Part shown: piece by piece, positions 56,026-63,427 of the stretch
How the letters are laid out: each line of letters begins with the position of its first letter
How positions within the stretch are numbered: the stretch's first letter is position 1
Assembly (NCBI RefSeq): GCF_002101815.1
Contig: NZ_LQPM01000021.1
Span: 1-63,427 of the forward strand
Reading direction: 5' to 3'
Source of the DNA: Mycobacterium paraense
GTDB lineage: Bacteria; Actinomycetota; Actinomycetes; Mycobacteriales; Mycobacteriaceae
DNA: 63,427 bases
Made by a program: the position numbers and the translations under genes
Notes under the pieces: generated by a model
The model's database searches: none
Seen by the model: the letters and a program-made list of their open reading frames with translations, nothing else
What the model was told of the DNA's origin: nothing

Positions 56026-57741
56026 ATGCGACGGCACATCATCGTCAGCGGTGAGGACGCGCTGGCCACGACGATCATCGACGAGCTGAACAACGCCGGC
56101 GTCAGCGTCGTCAAGCTCAGCAGCCCCGCCGAGCTTGCCCACGTCGAGGCCGATCGCGCGATCGCAGTCGTCTGCGCCGGGGACGACGATGCGATCAACC
56201 TCGAAATCGCTTTGCTGGCAAGGAAAGCCAACCCCAGGGTGCGGGTGGTCGCGCGGCTGGGCAATGACGTGCTCCGCGAAGCGGTGGCCGACGACAACGG
56301 ACCCGGGGCGATCCTGGACGTCGCCGACCTCGCTGCGCCCTCGGTGGTGGAGGCGTGCCTGGCCCACAGCACGCACCCGTTCGAGGCGGCCGGCATCAAG
56401 TTCGTCGTCTCCGACGCCGAGGCGCCCCGGGACGGAACCCTGCGCGAGATCTACGGCGACCTGGCGCCGGTGGCGGTGATTCACGGCAGCAACTCGCCCA
56501 ACCCCGGCGAGGTGGTGGCCTGCCCGGGCCGCGACCTGCCGGTGCAGGCCGGCGACTGGACCGCGATGATCGGCACGCCGGATGAGCTGTCCGCCCTGGG
56601 GATCAAGATCGCTCGGGCGACCCGCGTGCGCACCCGCCCACCCCAGCTGCGACGGGCGTTCGACGCGTTGCGAACCCTGCGCAACGACGTCAACCCGATG
56701 TTTTTCCGCGCGCTGGCCGCCGCGCTGGGCCTGCTGATCGGGTCGACGATCGTGTTGCGGTTCACCTATCAACCCCATCCCGGGATGACGTGGGTCGACG
56801 CGCTGTACTTCAGCACCGAGACGATCGCGACCGTCGGCTACGGCGACTTCAGTTTCCTGCACCAACCCACCTGGTTGCGGCTGTTCAGCATCACGCTGAT
56901 GTTCGCCGGCGTGATGACCACCGCGCTGCTGGTCGCGTTCATCGCCGACCTGCTGTTGTCCCGGCGCTTCGCCTACTCGGCCGGCCGCCGGCAGGCGCGC
57001 CACCTGCGCAACCACATCATCGTGGTCGGGCTGGGCTCGTTCGGCAGCCGGGTCGTCCGGGACCTGGTCGCGGCGGGCTACGACGTCGCGGTCATCGAGC
57101 GCGACGAGAACAACCGCTTCCTGTCGACGGCGGCCGAGCTCGAGGTGCCCGTCGTCTTCGGGGACGCGACGCTGGCTCAGACCCTGGAGTCGGCCCGGGT
57201 TGAGCACGCCCGCGCGGTCGCGGTGCTGACGCAGGACGACATGGTCAACATCGAGATCGGGATCGTGCTGCGCGAGATGTTGGGGCCCCGGGTGATGCCG
57301 GACGTCGTCCGGCCCGACGTGCCGATCGTGCTGCGGATATTCGACACGGCGCTGGGCGTCGCCGTGTCGCAGCGGTTCGGCTTCGAACACGTTCGCTCCA
57401 CCGTCGAGTTGGCCGTCCCGTGGTTCATCGGCGCCGCCATGGGGCTGCAGGTGCTCGGGACGTTCTGGGTGGGGCAGCGCTCGTTCATGGTCGGCGGCAT
57501 GCACGTGGCGGCCCGCAGCGAACTGGACGGGCTGCGGATGTTCGAGCTGTCCACCCACACCCGGGTCATCGCGATCACCCGGGAGGACGCGCCGGTGCAG
57601 CTGCACCCGCGGCGCGACGCGCGGCTGTGCGCCGGCGACACCGTCTACCTCGTCGGCCCGTACCGCGAGCTGCTGGCGACGCTGCGCAAGGGGCAGCCGC
57701 CCCAGCAGCCCGAGATCGGCGGGGAGCGCCGCCCGGCCTAG
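56026..57741 (+). CDS. Potassium channel-like protein with RCK-pore-RCK layout
   Basis: A 571-residue membrane protein. Residues 1-200 form an RCK/TrkA-N-like domain plus a TrkA-C-like part (RRHIIVSGEDALATTIIDEL; the glycine motif is degraded to SGEDAL). Two membrane helices (about 226-246 and 285-311) flank the pore helix with the selectivity filter TVGYGD at 269-274. A second RCK follows (HIIVVGLGSFGSRVVRDLVA, intact GxGxxG at 335-340, acidic residue in VIERDE), ending with a TrkA-C-like domain to 557. It should be a ligand-gated K+ channel at the inner membrane. Most bacterial channels have the RCK only after the pore. Confidence 0.9.
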   Translation: MRRHIIVSGEDALATTIIDELNNAGVSVVKLSSPAELAHVEADRAIAVVCAGDDDAINLEIALLARKANPRVRVVARLGNDVLREAVADDNGPGAILDVADLAAPSVVEACLAHSTHPFEAAGIKFVVSDAEAPRDGTLREIYGDLAPVAVIHGSNSPNPGEVVACPGRDLPVQAGDWTAMIGTPDELSALGIKIARATRVRTRPPQLRRAFDALRTLRNDVNPMFFRALAAALGLLIGSTIVLRFTYQPHPGMTWVDALYFSTETIATVGYGDFSFLHQPTWLRLFSITLMFAGVMTTALLVAFIADLLLSRRFAYSAGRRQARHLRNHIIVVGLGSFGSRVVRDLVAAGYDVAVIERDENNRFLSTAAELEVPVVFGDATLAQTLESARVEHARAVAVLTQDDMVNIEIGIVLREMLGPRVMPDVVRPDVPIVLRIFDTALGVAVSQRFGFEHVRSTVELAVPWFIGAAMGLQVLGTFWVGQRSFMVGGMHVAARSELDGLRMFELSTHTRVIAITREDAPVQLHPRRDARLCAGDTVYLVGPYRELLATLRKGQPPQQPEIGGERRPA

Positions 57742-57757
57742 CCGCCTAGCTGGCGAC

Positions 57758-58648
57758 CTACAGCTGGGCCGCCACGTCGGCCGCGCGGCGCAGCTGGTCG
57801 ACGTCCGAACTCGTCGGGATGAGCTGGACCTCGTCGGTGCCGATGCCCTCGAACTTGCGCAGCACGGCCAGCAGCTCGTCCTCGCTGCCGGCCCAGCCGG
57901 TCATGGGCGCCATCGCGTCGACGTACTCGGCCGGTATCCAGTTCATGTAGCGCCGCAGGTGGCGATGCACCTGGGCGCGGGCCTGCTCGGGCGGGCCGAA
58001 CGCGAACCAGAACGACGTCACCAGATGCGGCTTGGGCCTGCCGGCCTGCGCCCACGCGTCGCGCGCCACGTCGAACAGCTCGTTCTGCTTGGCGACGTCG
58101 AGGTCCAGCGTGGTGCCCGCCAGCCCGTCGGCCCACGCCGCGGCGCTGCGGATCGTCTTCGGCCCGATGCTGCCGACGAACAGCGGCGGGCCACCGGGCT
58201 GGACCGGGGCCGGGCCGACGGGCAGCACCGACTCGGTGAGCTTTTCGCCGGCCCACACTTTCCTCATCGCCGCCACCCGGTCGGCCATGCCGCGGATGGT
58301 CTGCGTCGCCGGGTCGGCGCCCACGGCGTGATAGTCCTCGAGCCTGCCGCCCACACCGATGCCGACCGTCAGCCGCCCGCCGCACAGCATGTCGCCAGTC
58401 GAGAGCGCCTTCGCCAGCATCACCGGATCGTGCAGCTGCGGGACGATCACGGTGGTCAACAGCCGCACCCGATGGGTCCAGGCGGCCAGCGCCCCGAGCA
58501 GGGTCAGGTTGTCCGGGTTGTCGAACGCGATCCGCTCACCCCAGCACAGCGACGAGAACGGGCCCTCGTCGATCGCGCGGGCCCAGTCTTCGAGCACCGC
58601 CGCATCCAAATCCGGCTCCATCACCGGCATGGTCATCGCTATCTGCAC
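57758..58648 (-). CDS. LLM-class F420-dependent oxidoreductase
   Basis: A 296-residue luciferase-like TIM barrel. VQIAMTMPVMEPDL opens it; ERIAFDNPDNLTLLGALAAW, KALSTGDMLCGGRLTVGIGV and PPLFVGSIGPKTIRSAAAWA are family blocks. The GTG at 58648 puts strand one at the N-terminus. It converges with the channel gene, 16 bases apart, and is divergent from the first VOC gene, 27 bases between starts. Substrate unknown; F420 use is a family inference. Confidence 0.9.
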   Translation of the reverse strand: MQIAMTMPVMEPDLDAAVLEDWARAIDEGPFSSLCWGERIAFDNPDNLTLLGALAAWTHRVRLLTTVIVPQLHDPVMLAKALSTGDMLCGGRLTVGIGVGGRLEDYHAVGADPATQTIRGMADRVAAMRKVWAGEKLTESVLPVGPAPVQPGGPPLFVGSIGPKTIRSAAAWADGLAGTTLDLDVAKQNELFDVARDAWAQAGRPKPHLVTSFWFAFGPPEQARAQVHRHLRRYMNWIPAEYVDAMAPMTGWAGSEDELLAVLRKFEGIGTDEVQLIPTSSDVDQLRRAADVAAQL

Positions 58649-58675
58649 GTAGGCGATTCTGGCAGCATGGGCTGG

Positions 58676-59089
58676 ATGGGTTTGACCAGCACCTCCATCG
58701 CACACGTCCGGCTGACCGTGACCGACATCGAGCGGTCCCGGCAGTTCTACGAGAGCGTCTTCGGCTGGCCGGTGTTGCTCGAGGTCCCCGAGAACGCCGA
58801 CGAGGCCACCCGCAGCCAGTTCGGCTTCCTGTTCGGCGGCGTCATCTACGACCTGGGCGGCACGCTGCTCGGCCTGCGCCCGGTCGCGACGGACCGGTTC
58901 GACGAGGATCGTGTCGGCCTCGACCACATCGCGTTCCGGGTCGGCAGCAAGGCCGAGCTGGAGGCCGCGGCCGCCCATCTCGACGAAGTCGGCGTGGAGC
59001 ACGAGCCCATCAAAGACATTGGGCCGTCCTACATCCTGGAGTTCCGCGACCCGGACAACATCGCGCTGGAACTGACGGCGCCGAAATAA
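58676..59089 (+). CDS. VOC-family (glyoxalase/dioxygenase-like) protein
   Basis: A 137-residue protein with two beta-alpha-beta-beta-beta units. IAHVRLTVTDIERSRQFYES and GLDHIAFRVGSKAELEAAAA begin the halves. His in IAHVRL and LDHIAF and Glu in NIALELTAP are likely metal ligands. ATG 58676 is used; an in-frame ATG at 58667 is equally possible. A second VOC gene follows 26 bases later on the same strand. Confidence 0.88.
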   Translation: MGLTSTSIAHVRLTVTDIERSRQFYESVFGWPVLLEVPENADEATRSQFGFLFGGVIYDLGGTLLGLRPVATDRFDEDRVGLDHIAFRVGSKAELEAAAAHLDEVGVEHEPIKDIGPSYILEFRDPDNIALELTAPK

Positions 59090-59115
59090 GGATCCCGGAG
59101 GGGTAAAAGGGAACT

Positions 59116-59505
59116 ATGGCGATCAGTTTCAACCACACCATCGTCGCCGCGCGCGACAAGCGGGAGTCCGCGGAATTCCTCGCCGAGCTGTTCGGGTTGC
59201 CCAGCCCGAAGCCGTTCGGCCACTTCATGGCCGTCGAGCTCGAGCACGGCGCCACCCTCGATTACGCCGATGCGCCGGAGGGCGAAGAGATCCGGCGGCA
59301 GCACTACGCGTTCCTTGTATCCGACGACGACTTCGACGCCATCTACGGCAAAATCGCCGACCGCGGCTTGCAGCACTGGGCGGATCCCGGCCGCCAGCGG
59401 CCCGGCGAGATCAACGTCAGGGACGGCGGCCGCGGCGTCTACTTCCTGGATCCCTCAGGGCATGCCATGGAGATCCTGACCCGCCCCTACGGCTCGGGCG
59501 GCTAA
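59116..59505 (+). CDS. VOC-family protein
   Basis: A 129-residue single-domain VOC protein. FNHTIVAARDKRESAEFLAE opens the fold; HYAFLVSDDDFDAIYGKIAD and GVYFLDPSGHAMEILTRPY follow, with His in FNHTIV, His in QHYAFL and Glu in MEILTRP as probable metal ligands. A strong CCGGAGGGG site lies about 14 bases upstream of the ATG and AAAGGGAAC nearer. Its stop overlaps the convergent Rrf2 stop by 4 bases. Confidence 0.88.
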   Translation: MAISFNHTIVAARDKRESAEFLAELFGLPSPKPFGHFMAVELEHGATLDYADAPEGEEIRRQHYAFLVSDDDFDAIYGKIADRGLQHWADPGRQRPGEINVRDGGRGVYFLDPSGHAMEILTRPYGSGG

Positions 59506-59987
59506 TCGCCGCTGCGCGGCGAGCCGTGCCGGGCGTGTTCCTGGCTCCGATAGTCGTCGGCCATCTGTGCGACGTGCTTGGGCAGCGCGCCGGCCGCGAC
59601 GTCGGCCAGGGTCGTTTCCTCCAGGACCGAGCGCATGCTGGCCCGCAGCGCGCGCCAGACGTCGGCCAACGGCGCGGTGGGTCCCGAATACGGCAGGTCA
59701 CCGAGCCCGATGTCGCGGACGCTGGCCAGCGGGCCGTCGATGCAGCGCAGCACGTCGGCGATGCTGATCTCGCTGCCGGGGCGGGCCAGCTCGTAGCCGC
59801 CTTCGCGGCCGCGGTGGCTGCGCACCAGGCGGTCGGTGCGCAGGTTGGTGAGGATGTCGACGAGGAACTGCGGCGGTATGCCCTGGGCCTGGGCCAATTC
59901 GTCCGTCGTCACCAGGGTGCCGGGATCGACCGTCGCGAGCTGGACCATCGCCCGCACCGCGTACTCCGCCTTGGCCGACATCCGCAT
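59502..59987 (-). CDS. Rrf2-family regulator (Rv1287-like)
   Basis: A 161-residue regulator. MSAKAEYAVRAMVQLA and TTDELAQAQGIPPQFLVDIL form the winged helix; RSHRGREGGYELARPGSEIS is the Rrf2 signature. There is a single Cys (LRCIDGPL), not the three needed for an Fe-S cluster, so it is closer to CymR-type members, which sense O-acetylserine with cysteine synthase. It lies 32 bases after cysNC in the same direction, so it is probably co-transcribed and controls sulfate assimilation by feedback. Confidence 0.9.
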   Translation of the reverse strand: MRMSAKAEYAVRAMVQLATVDPGTLVTTDELAQAQGIPPQFLVDILTNLRTDRLVRSHRGREGGYELARPGSEISIADVLRCIDGPLASVRDIGLGDLPYSGPTAPLADVWRALRASMRSVLEETTLADVAAGALPKHVAQMADDYRSQEHARHGSPRSGD

Positions 59988-60019
59988 GTGAGGATTGTGC
60001 CATTCACGCGAGCGGGTGC

Positions 60020-61861
60020 TTAGGGGCGCAACTCCAGCAGGTCGATTACCAGCTGCGCCTGCTCGTCGACGCCGCGATCCGGCGTCAGCCGCAGGTCCGG
60101 GTTCTCCGGCTGCTGATAAGGGCTGTCGATGCCGGTGAAGTTGGCGATCTCACCCGCGCGTGCTTTGGCGTATAGCCCCTTGGGATCACGCTTCTCGCAG
60201 TCGCCGAGGGGGGTGTCGCAGAAGACCTCGAAGAAGTCCAGCCCGCTCGTGGCATGAACCTTGCGCGCCAGTTCGCGATGCTCGGCCAGCGGGCTGATCG
60301 CCGGCACCAGCACGGTCTGGCCGGAGTCGGCCAGCAGCGCGGCCACGTGCGCGAGCCGGCGCAGGTTCTCCGCCCGGTCGGCCATCGAAAAGCCGAGATC
60401 GGCGTTCAGGCCGTGGCGCAGGTTGTCACCGTCGAGAACGTATGCGGGAAAACCGCTTTCGAGCAGCTTGCGCTCAACCTCCATGGCCACGCTCGACTTG
60501 CCCGAACCCGACAGGCCGGTGAACCAGATCGTCCTGCCCCGCGGCCGCGATCCCGCACCGACGAGCGACTTGTGCCGCACCGTGTTCGGGCTCGACGTCT
60601 GCGCCGAGACGTCGCGCAACACCATGCCCGCCGCCACCGTGCCATTGGTGTTCGGGTCGATCAGAATGAACGAGCCGGTGCTGGAGTTGCGGGTGTACTC
60701 GTCGAGCAGCAAAGGAACCTGGGTGCGCAGCGAGATGCGGCCAAGTTCGTTGAGCTGCAACGCCTCTGCACCCTTGTCGCGATGCAGGGTGTTGACGTCG
60801 AGCCGGTACTCCAGCGCGGTGACCCGCGCGCGCGTCGTTCGGGTGGTGTGCTTGATCAGGTAGTCGCGGCCGGGCTCCAGCGCCGAGTTGTCGGCCATCC
60901 AACACACGGTCGCGTCGAACTCCTGCGCGACCCTGGGCTGGTTGTGGGTGCGGGCGATCATGTCGCCGCGGGAGATGTCGATCTCGTCGGCGAGGCTGAC
61001 CGAGACGGCCATCGGCGGAAACGCTTCTTCCACAGGGCCGTTGGGGCCCTCGATCGCGGTGATCCGGGTGGTCTTGCCGATCGGCAGCACCACCACCTCG
61101 TCGCCGGGGCGCATCACCCCGCTGGCCACGGTGCCGGCGTAGCTGCGGTGGTCCTGATGCTCGTGGGTGTGCGGCCGGATGACGTATTGCACCGGGAAGC
61201 GCACGTCGACCAGGTTGCGGTCACCGGCGATGTAGACCTCTTCGAGGTGCGACAGCAGCGCCGGCCCCTCGTACCAGGGCGCGTTGTCCGACTTGGTCAC
61301 CACGTTGTCGCCGTTGAGCGCCGAGATCGGGATGGTGGCCACGTCCTGCACGTCCAGCCGGGCCGCGAAGGCGTGGAACTCGTCGCGGATCCACTCGAAT
61401 CTTTCCTTGTCCCAGTCGATCAGGTCCATCTTGTTGACGGCGAGCACGATGTGCTGGATGCCCAGCAGGGACGCCAGGAAGGCGTGCCGCCGGGACTGCT
61501 CGAGCAGGCCGTGGCGGGCGTCGACGAGGACGATCACCAGCTGGGCGGTCGACGCGCCGGTCACCATGTTGCGGGTGTACTGGATGTGGCCGGGGGTGTC
61601 GGCGATGATGAATTTCCGCTTGGGCGTGGCGAAGTAGCGGTAGGCGACGTCGATGGTGATGCCCTGCTCCCGCTCGGCCCGCAGGCCGTCGGTGACCAGC
61701 GCCAGGTCGGTGTAGTCGTGACCGCGTTCCTTGGACGTGCGCTCGACCGACGCCCACTGGTCCTCCATCACGGCCTTGGAGTCGTAGAGCAGCCGCCCGA
61801 TCAGGGTGGACTTGCCGTCGTCGACGGAGCCCGCGGTGGCGAGCCTCAATAGAGTTGTCAT
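60020..61861 (-). CDS. cysNC: Bifunctional sulfate adenylyltransferase GTPase subunit / APS kinase
   Basis: A 613-residue fusion. The N-terminal CysN GTPase (about 1-430) has GSVDDGKSTLIGRLL, switch DVAYRYF, DTPGH and NKMDL. The C-terminal CysC APS kinase (about 440-613) has TIWFTGLSGSGKSSVAMEVE and VLDGDNLRHGLNADLGFS. GTP hydrolysis drives APS formation by CysD, then CysC makes PAPS for reduction or for sulfation. The ATG overlaps the cysD stop by one base (TGATG). Confidence 0.97.
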   Translation of the reverse strand: MTTLLRLATAGSVDDGKSTLIGRLLYDSKAVMEDQWASVERTSKERGHDYTDLALVTDGLRAEREQGITIDVAYRYFATPKRKFIIADTPGHIQYTRNMVTGASTAQLVIVLVDARHGLLEQSRRHAFLASLLGIQHIVLAVNKMDLIDWDKERFEWIRDEFHAFAARLDVQDVATIPISALNGDNVVTKSDNAPWYEGPALLSHLEEVYIAGDRNLVDVRFPVQYVIRPHTHEHQDHRSYAGTVASGVMRPGDEVVVLPIGKTTRITAIEGPNGPVEEAFPPMAVSVSLADEIDISRGDMIARTHNQPRVAQEFDATVCWMADNSALEPGRDYLIKHTTRTTRARVTALEYRLDVNTLHRDKGAEALQLNELGRISLRTQVPLLLDEYTRNSSTGSFILIDPNTNGTVAAGMVLRDVSAQTSSPNTVRHKSLVGAGSRPRGRTIWFTGLSGSGKSSVAMEVERKLLESGFPAYVLDGDNLRHGLNADLGFSMADRAENLRRLAHVAALLADSGQTVLVPAISPLAEHRELARKVHATSGLDFFEVFCDTPLGDCEKRDPKGLYAKARAGEIANFTGIDSPYQQPENPDLRLTPDRGVDEQAQLVIDLLELRP

Positions 61862-62790
61862 CAGAAGTAGCCCTGTCGTTTCCGGTCTTCCATGCCCGCC
61901 TCCGAGATGCGGTCGTCGGCGCGGGTCGCACCGCGCTCGGTCAGCCGGGACACCGCCGTCTCGGCGATGACCTCCGAGACGGTGGAGGCTTCGGACTCCA
62001 CGCACCCGGTGCAGGTGACGTCACCGACGGTGCGGAACCGCACCGTCGCCTCGAACACCGGCTCGTCGGGGCGCGGCTGCATGTGCCGGTGCACCGCCAG
62101 CAGCATGCCGTCGCGCTGAAACACCTTGCGCCGGTGCGCGAAATAGATCGACGGCAGCTTGACCTTCTCGGCGCCGATGTAGGACCAGATGTCGAACTCG
62201 GTCCAGTTCGACAGCGGGAAGACGCGGATGTGCTCGCCCTTGTGGTGCCGGCCGTTGTAGAGGTTCCACAGCTCGGGCCGCTGGGCCTTGGGGTCCCACT
62301 GCCCGAACTCGTCGCGGAAGCTGAACACTCGCTCCTTGGCCCGCGCCTTTTCCTCGTCGCGGCGCGCGCCGCCGAACGCGGCGTCGAACTTGTTCTCCCG
62401 GATGGCGCGCAGCAGCGTCACCGTCTGGATCGGGTTGCGCGACGGGATGGTCTCGACGACGCGCCCCGCGTCGATGTCCTCCTGCACCGAGGCCACCACC
62501 AGCCGCACGCCGGACTCGGCGACCAGCTCGTCGCGGGCGGCGATCACCTCGTCGAAGTTGTGGCCGGTGTCGACGTGCATCACCGGGAAGGGCAGCCGTC
62601 CGGGGCGGAACGCCTTGAGCGCCAGGTGCAGCATGACGATGGAGTCCTTGCCACCGGAGAACAGCAGCACCGGCCGCTCGAACTCGGCGGCCACCTCCCG
62701 GATGATGTGGATCGCCTCGGCCTCGAGCGAGCGCAAGTGGCTCAACTCGTACTGGCCGGCGGCGGGGGCCGCGTTCACAGCGCTGGTCAT
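61861..62790 (-). CDS. cysD: Sulfate adenylyltransferase subunit 2
   Basis: A 309-residue ATP pyrophosphatase-type enzyme that makes APS from ATP and sulfate with CysN. The PP-loop is LLFSGGKDSIVMLHLALKAF. FPVMHVDTGHNFDEVIAARD and PSIYFAHRRKVFQRDGMLLA are typical. The C-terminus has the Cys pair in GDVTCTGCVES and ends RKRQGYF. It heads the cysD-cysNC-Rrf2 operon and is divergent from a thioesterase gene; 145 bases between starts hold the promoter. CTGAT is repeated 9 bases apart near 62813, which might be part of a regulator site. Confidence 0.97.
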   Translation of the reverse strand: MTSAVNAAPAAGQYELSHLRSLEAEAIHIIREVAAEFERPVLLFSGGKDSIVMLHLALKAFRPGRLPFPVMHVDTGHNFDEVIAARDELVAESGVRLVVASVQEDIDAGRVVETIPSRNPIQTVTLLRAIRENKFDAAFGGARRDEEKARAKERVFSFRDEFGQWDPKAQRPELWNLYNGRHHKGEHIRVFPLSNWTEFDIWSYIGAEKVKLPSIYFAHRRKVFQRDGMLLAVHRHMQPRPDEPVFEATVRFRTVGDVTCTGCVESEASTVSEVIAETAVSRLTERGATRADDRISEAGMEDRKRQGYF

Positions 62791-62935
62791 CGGCTACCTC
62801 GTCGTGTATTCCTGATAAAGCTGATCGGATTGACCATCTTTATGCTCATTGCCGTCTATGGAACCAGCCGGCCCCGCCCATGTCAATGACCTGCCGGGTA
62901 TTTGCGGGCGCTCACCGGTGCGAAAGCATGGACAC

Positions 62936-63355
62936 ATGACAACTGGAACGCAGAGCGGCCGCGAAGTTATTGCGCAATTCCTCCCCCAATCGCCGTTCGT
63001 CGCGAAGCTGGGGATCATCGCCGACGAGCTCGGCGACGACGAGGTGCGGCTGCGGCTGCCGTGGGACCCCAGCAATGTCACCGTCGGCGACATGGTCCAC
63101 GGCGGCGCCATCGCGACGCTGGCGGACCTGACCGTGATGGCGGCGGCCTGGTGCGGCGCCGAGGCTCCGCCGCAACTGCGCGGGGTGACGGTGTCGATGG
63201 CGCTGGATTTCCTGGCGCCGGCGCGGGCCACCGACGTGATCGGGATCGGCCGGGTGCTGCGGCGGGGGCGGTCGCTGGTCAACTGCGAGGCCGAGATCGT
63301 CGACGCCGACGGCACGCTGGTCGCCAAGGCCCTGGCGACGTACAAGGTGGGCTAG
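62936..63355 (+). CDS. PaaI-type acyl-CoA thioesterase (hotdog fold)
   Basis: A 139-residue hotdog-fold protein. GDMVHGGAIATLADLTVMAA carries the HGG motif with the nucleophilic Asp region of PaaI-like thioesterases. SMALDFLAPARATDVIGIGR and SLVNCEAEIVDADGTLVAKA complete the fold. It hydrolyses small or aromatic acyl-CoAs. ATG at 62936 is chosen; upstream in-frame codons encode no hotdog sequence. It is divergent from cysD. The remaining 72 bases to the window end show nothing clear. Confidence 0.9.
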   Translation: MTTGTQSGREVIAQFLPQSPFVAKLGIIADELGDDEVRLRLPWDPSNVTVGDMVHGGAIATLADLTVMAAAWCGAEAPPQLRGVTVSMALDFLAPARATDVIGIGRVLRRGRSLVNCEAEIVDADGTLVAKALATYKVG

Positions 63356-63427
63356 CTGTACTCGGTCAGGACGTTGGTAGCAGGCGTGTCGGCTTGATGT
63401 GAGGAGAACCCCCGGGTGGGGTGTGGC

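Noticed and set aside
63356..63427. Possible start of another gene or mobile element at the right edge
   Set aside because: Only 72 bases with a purine-rich AGGAGAA; too little to assign.

Overview
The window is mycobacterial chromosome. A mycobacterial rRNA operon lies downstream of murA with its two typical promoters. The F1Fo ATP synthase operon carries the mycobacterial b-delta fusion, there is a PE_PGRS gene at the left edge, and the gene order mirrors, in reverse, the M. tuberculosis segment Rv1285 to Rv1325c as I remember it. The 16S rRNA has the short helix-18 variant seen in rapid growers and in the slow-growing M. simiae clade. With the PE_PGRS gene and slow-grower synteny, a member of the M. 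simiae clade is my best guess, but this was not tested.

Layout. 1-6573: PE_PGRS 3' end, thioredoxin-like/TPR protein, acetyl-CoA acetyltransferase (fadA4 type), methylmalonyl-CoA epimerase, a small zinc-ribbon-like protein, mismatch endonuclease NucS and a membrane adenylate cyclase. 6727-10405: transport insert with an oxalate/formate-type MFS carrier and its 41-residue partner, a second MFS exporter and a divergent LysR regulator. 10470-12484: Ada-AlkA fusion and ogt. 12537-18000: 5S, 23S and 16S rRNA with terminator and promoters, all on the minus strand. 18057-28332: murA, a PduO-type cobalamin adenosyltransferase, a DUF2550 protein and the whole atp operon. 28583-32774: wecA, Sua5, prmC, prfA, rpmE. 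32922-36361: a FadD1-like acyl-CoA synthetase placed between rpmE and rho. 36629-43055: tightly packed argS-lysA-hom-thrC-thrB operon. 59502-62790: cysD-cysNC-Rrf2 sulfate activation operon, then a thioesterase.

The variable part is 43169-59505, between argS and the cys operon. It holds a D-threonine aldolase-like/tautomerase pair with a divergent GlxA-type regulator, tRNA-Arg(CCG), a secreted DUF732 protein, a cutinase, a GarA-like FHA protein, and many small redox enzymes (Ddn-like, AhpD-like, two SDRs, an NmrA-type reductase, two LLM flavin/F420 enzymes, an FDOR-type protein). It also holds Lrp and TetR regulators, a NUDIX hydrolase, a ketosteroid isomerase-like protein, an RCK-pore-RCK potassium channel and two VOC proteins. 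Genes here are packed with 4-base stop overlaps and several starts look leaderless. It reads as a lineage-specific catabolic or detoxification region, not a phage, plasmid or IS element.

No CRISPR array, insertion sequence, integrase or known riboswitch was seen. The strongest leads for something little described are the GarA-like paralogue, the RCK-pore-RCK channel preceded by a possible leaderless 10-codon ORF, the MFS carrier with its small partner, and the extended tail of ATP synthase alpha.
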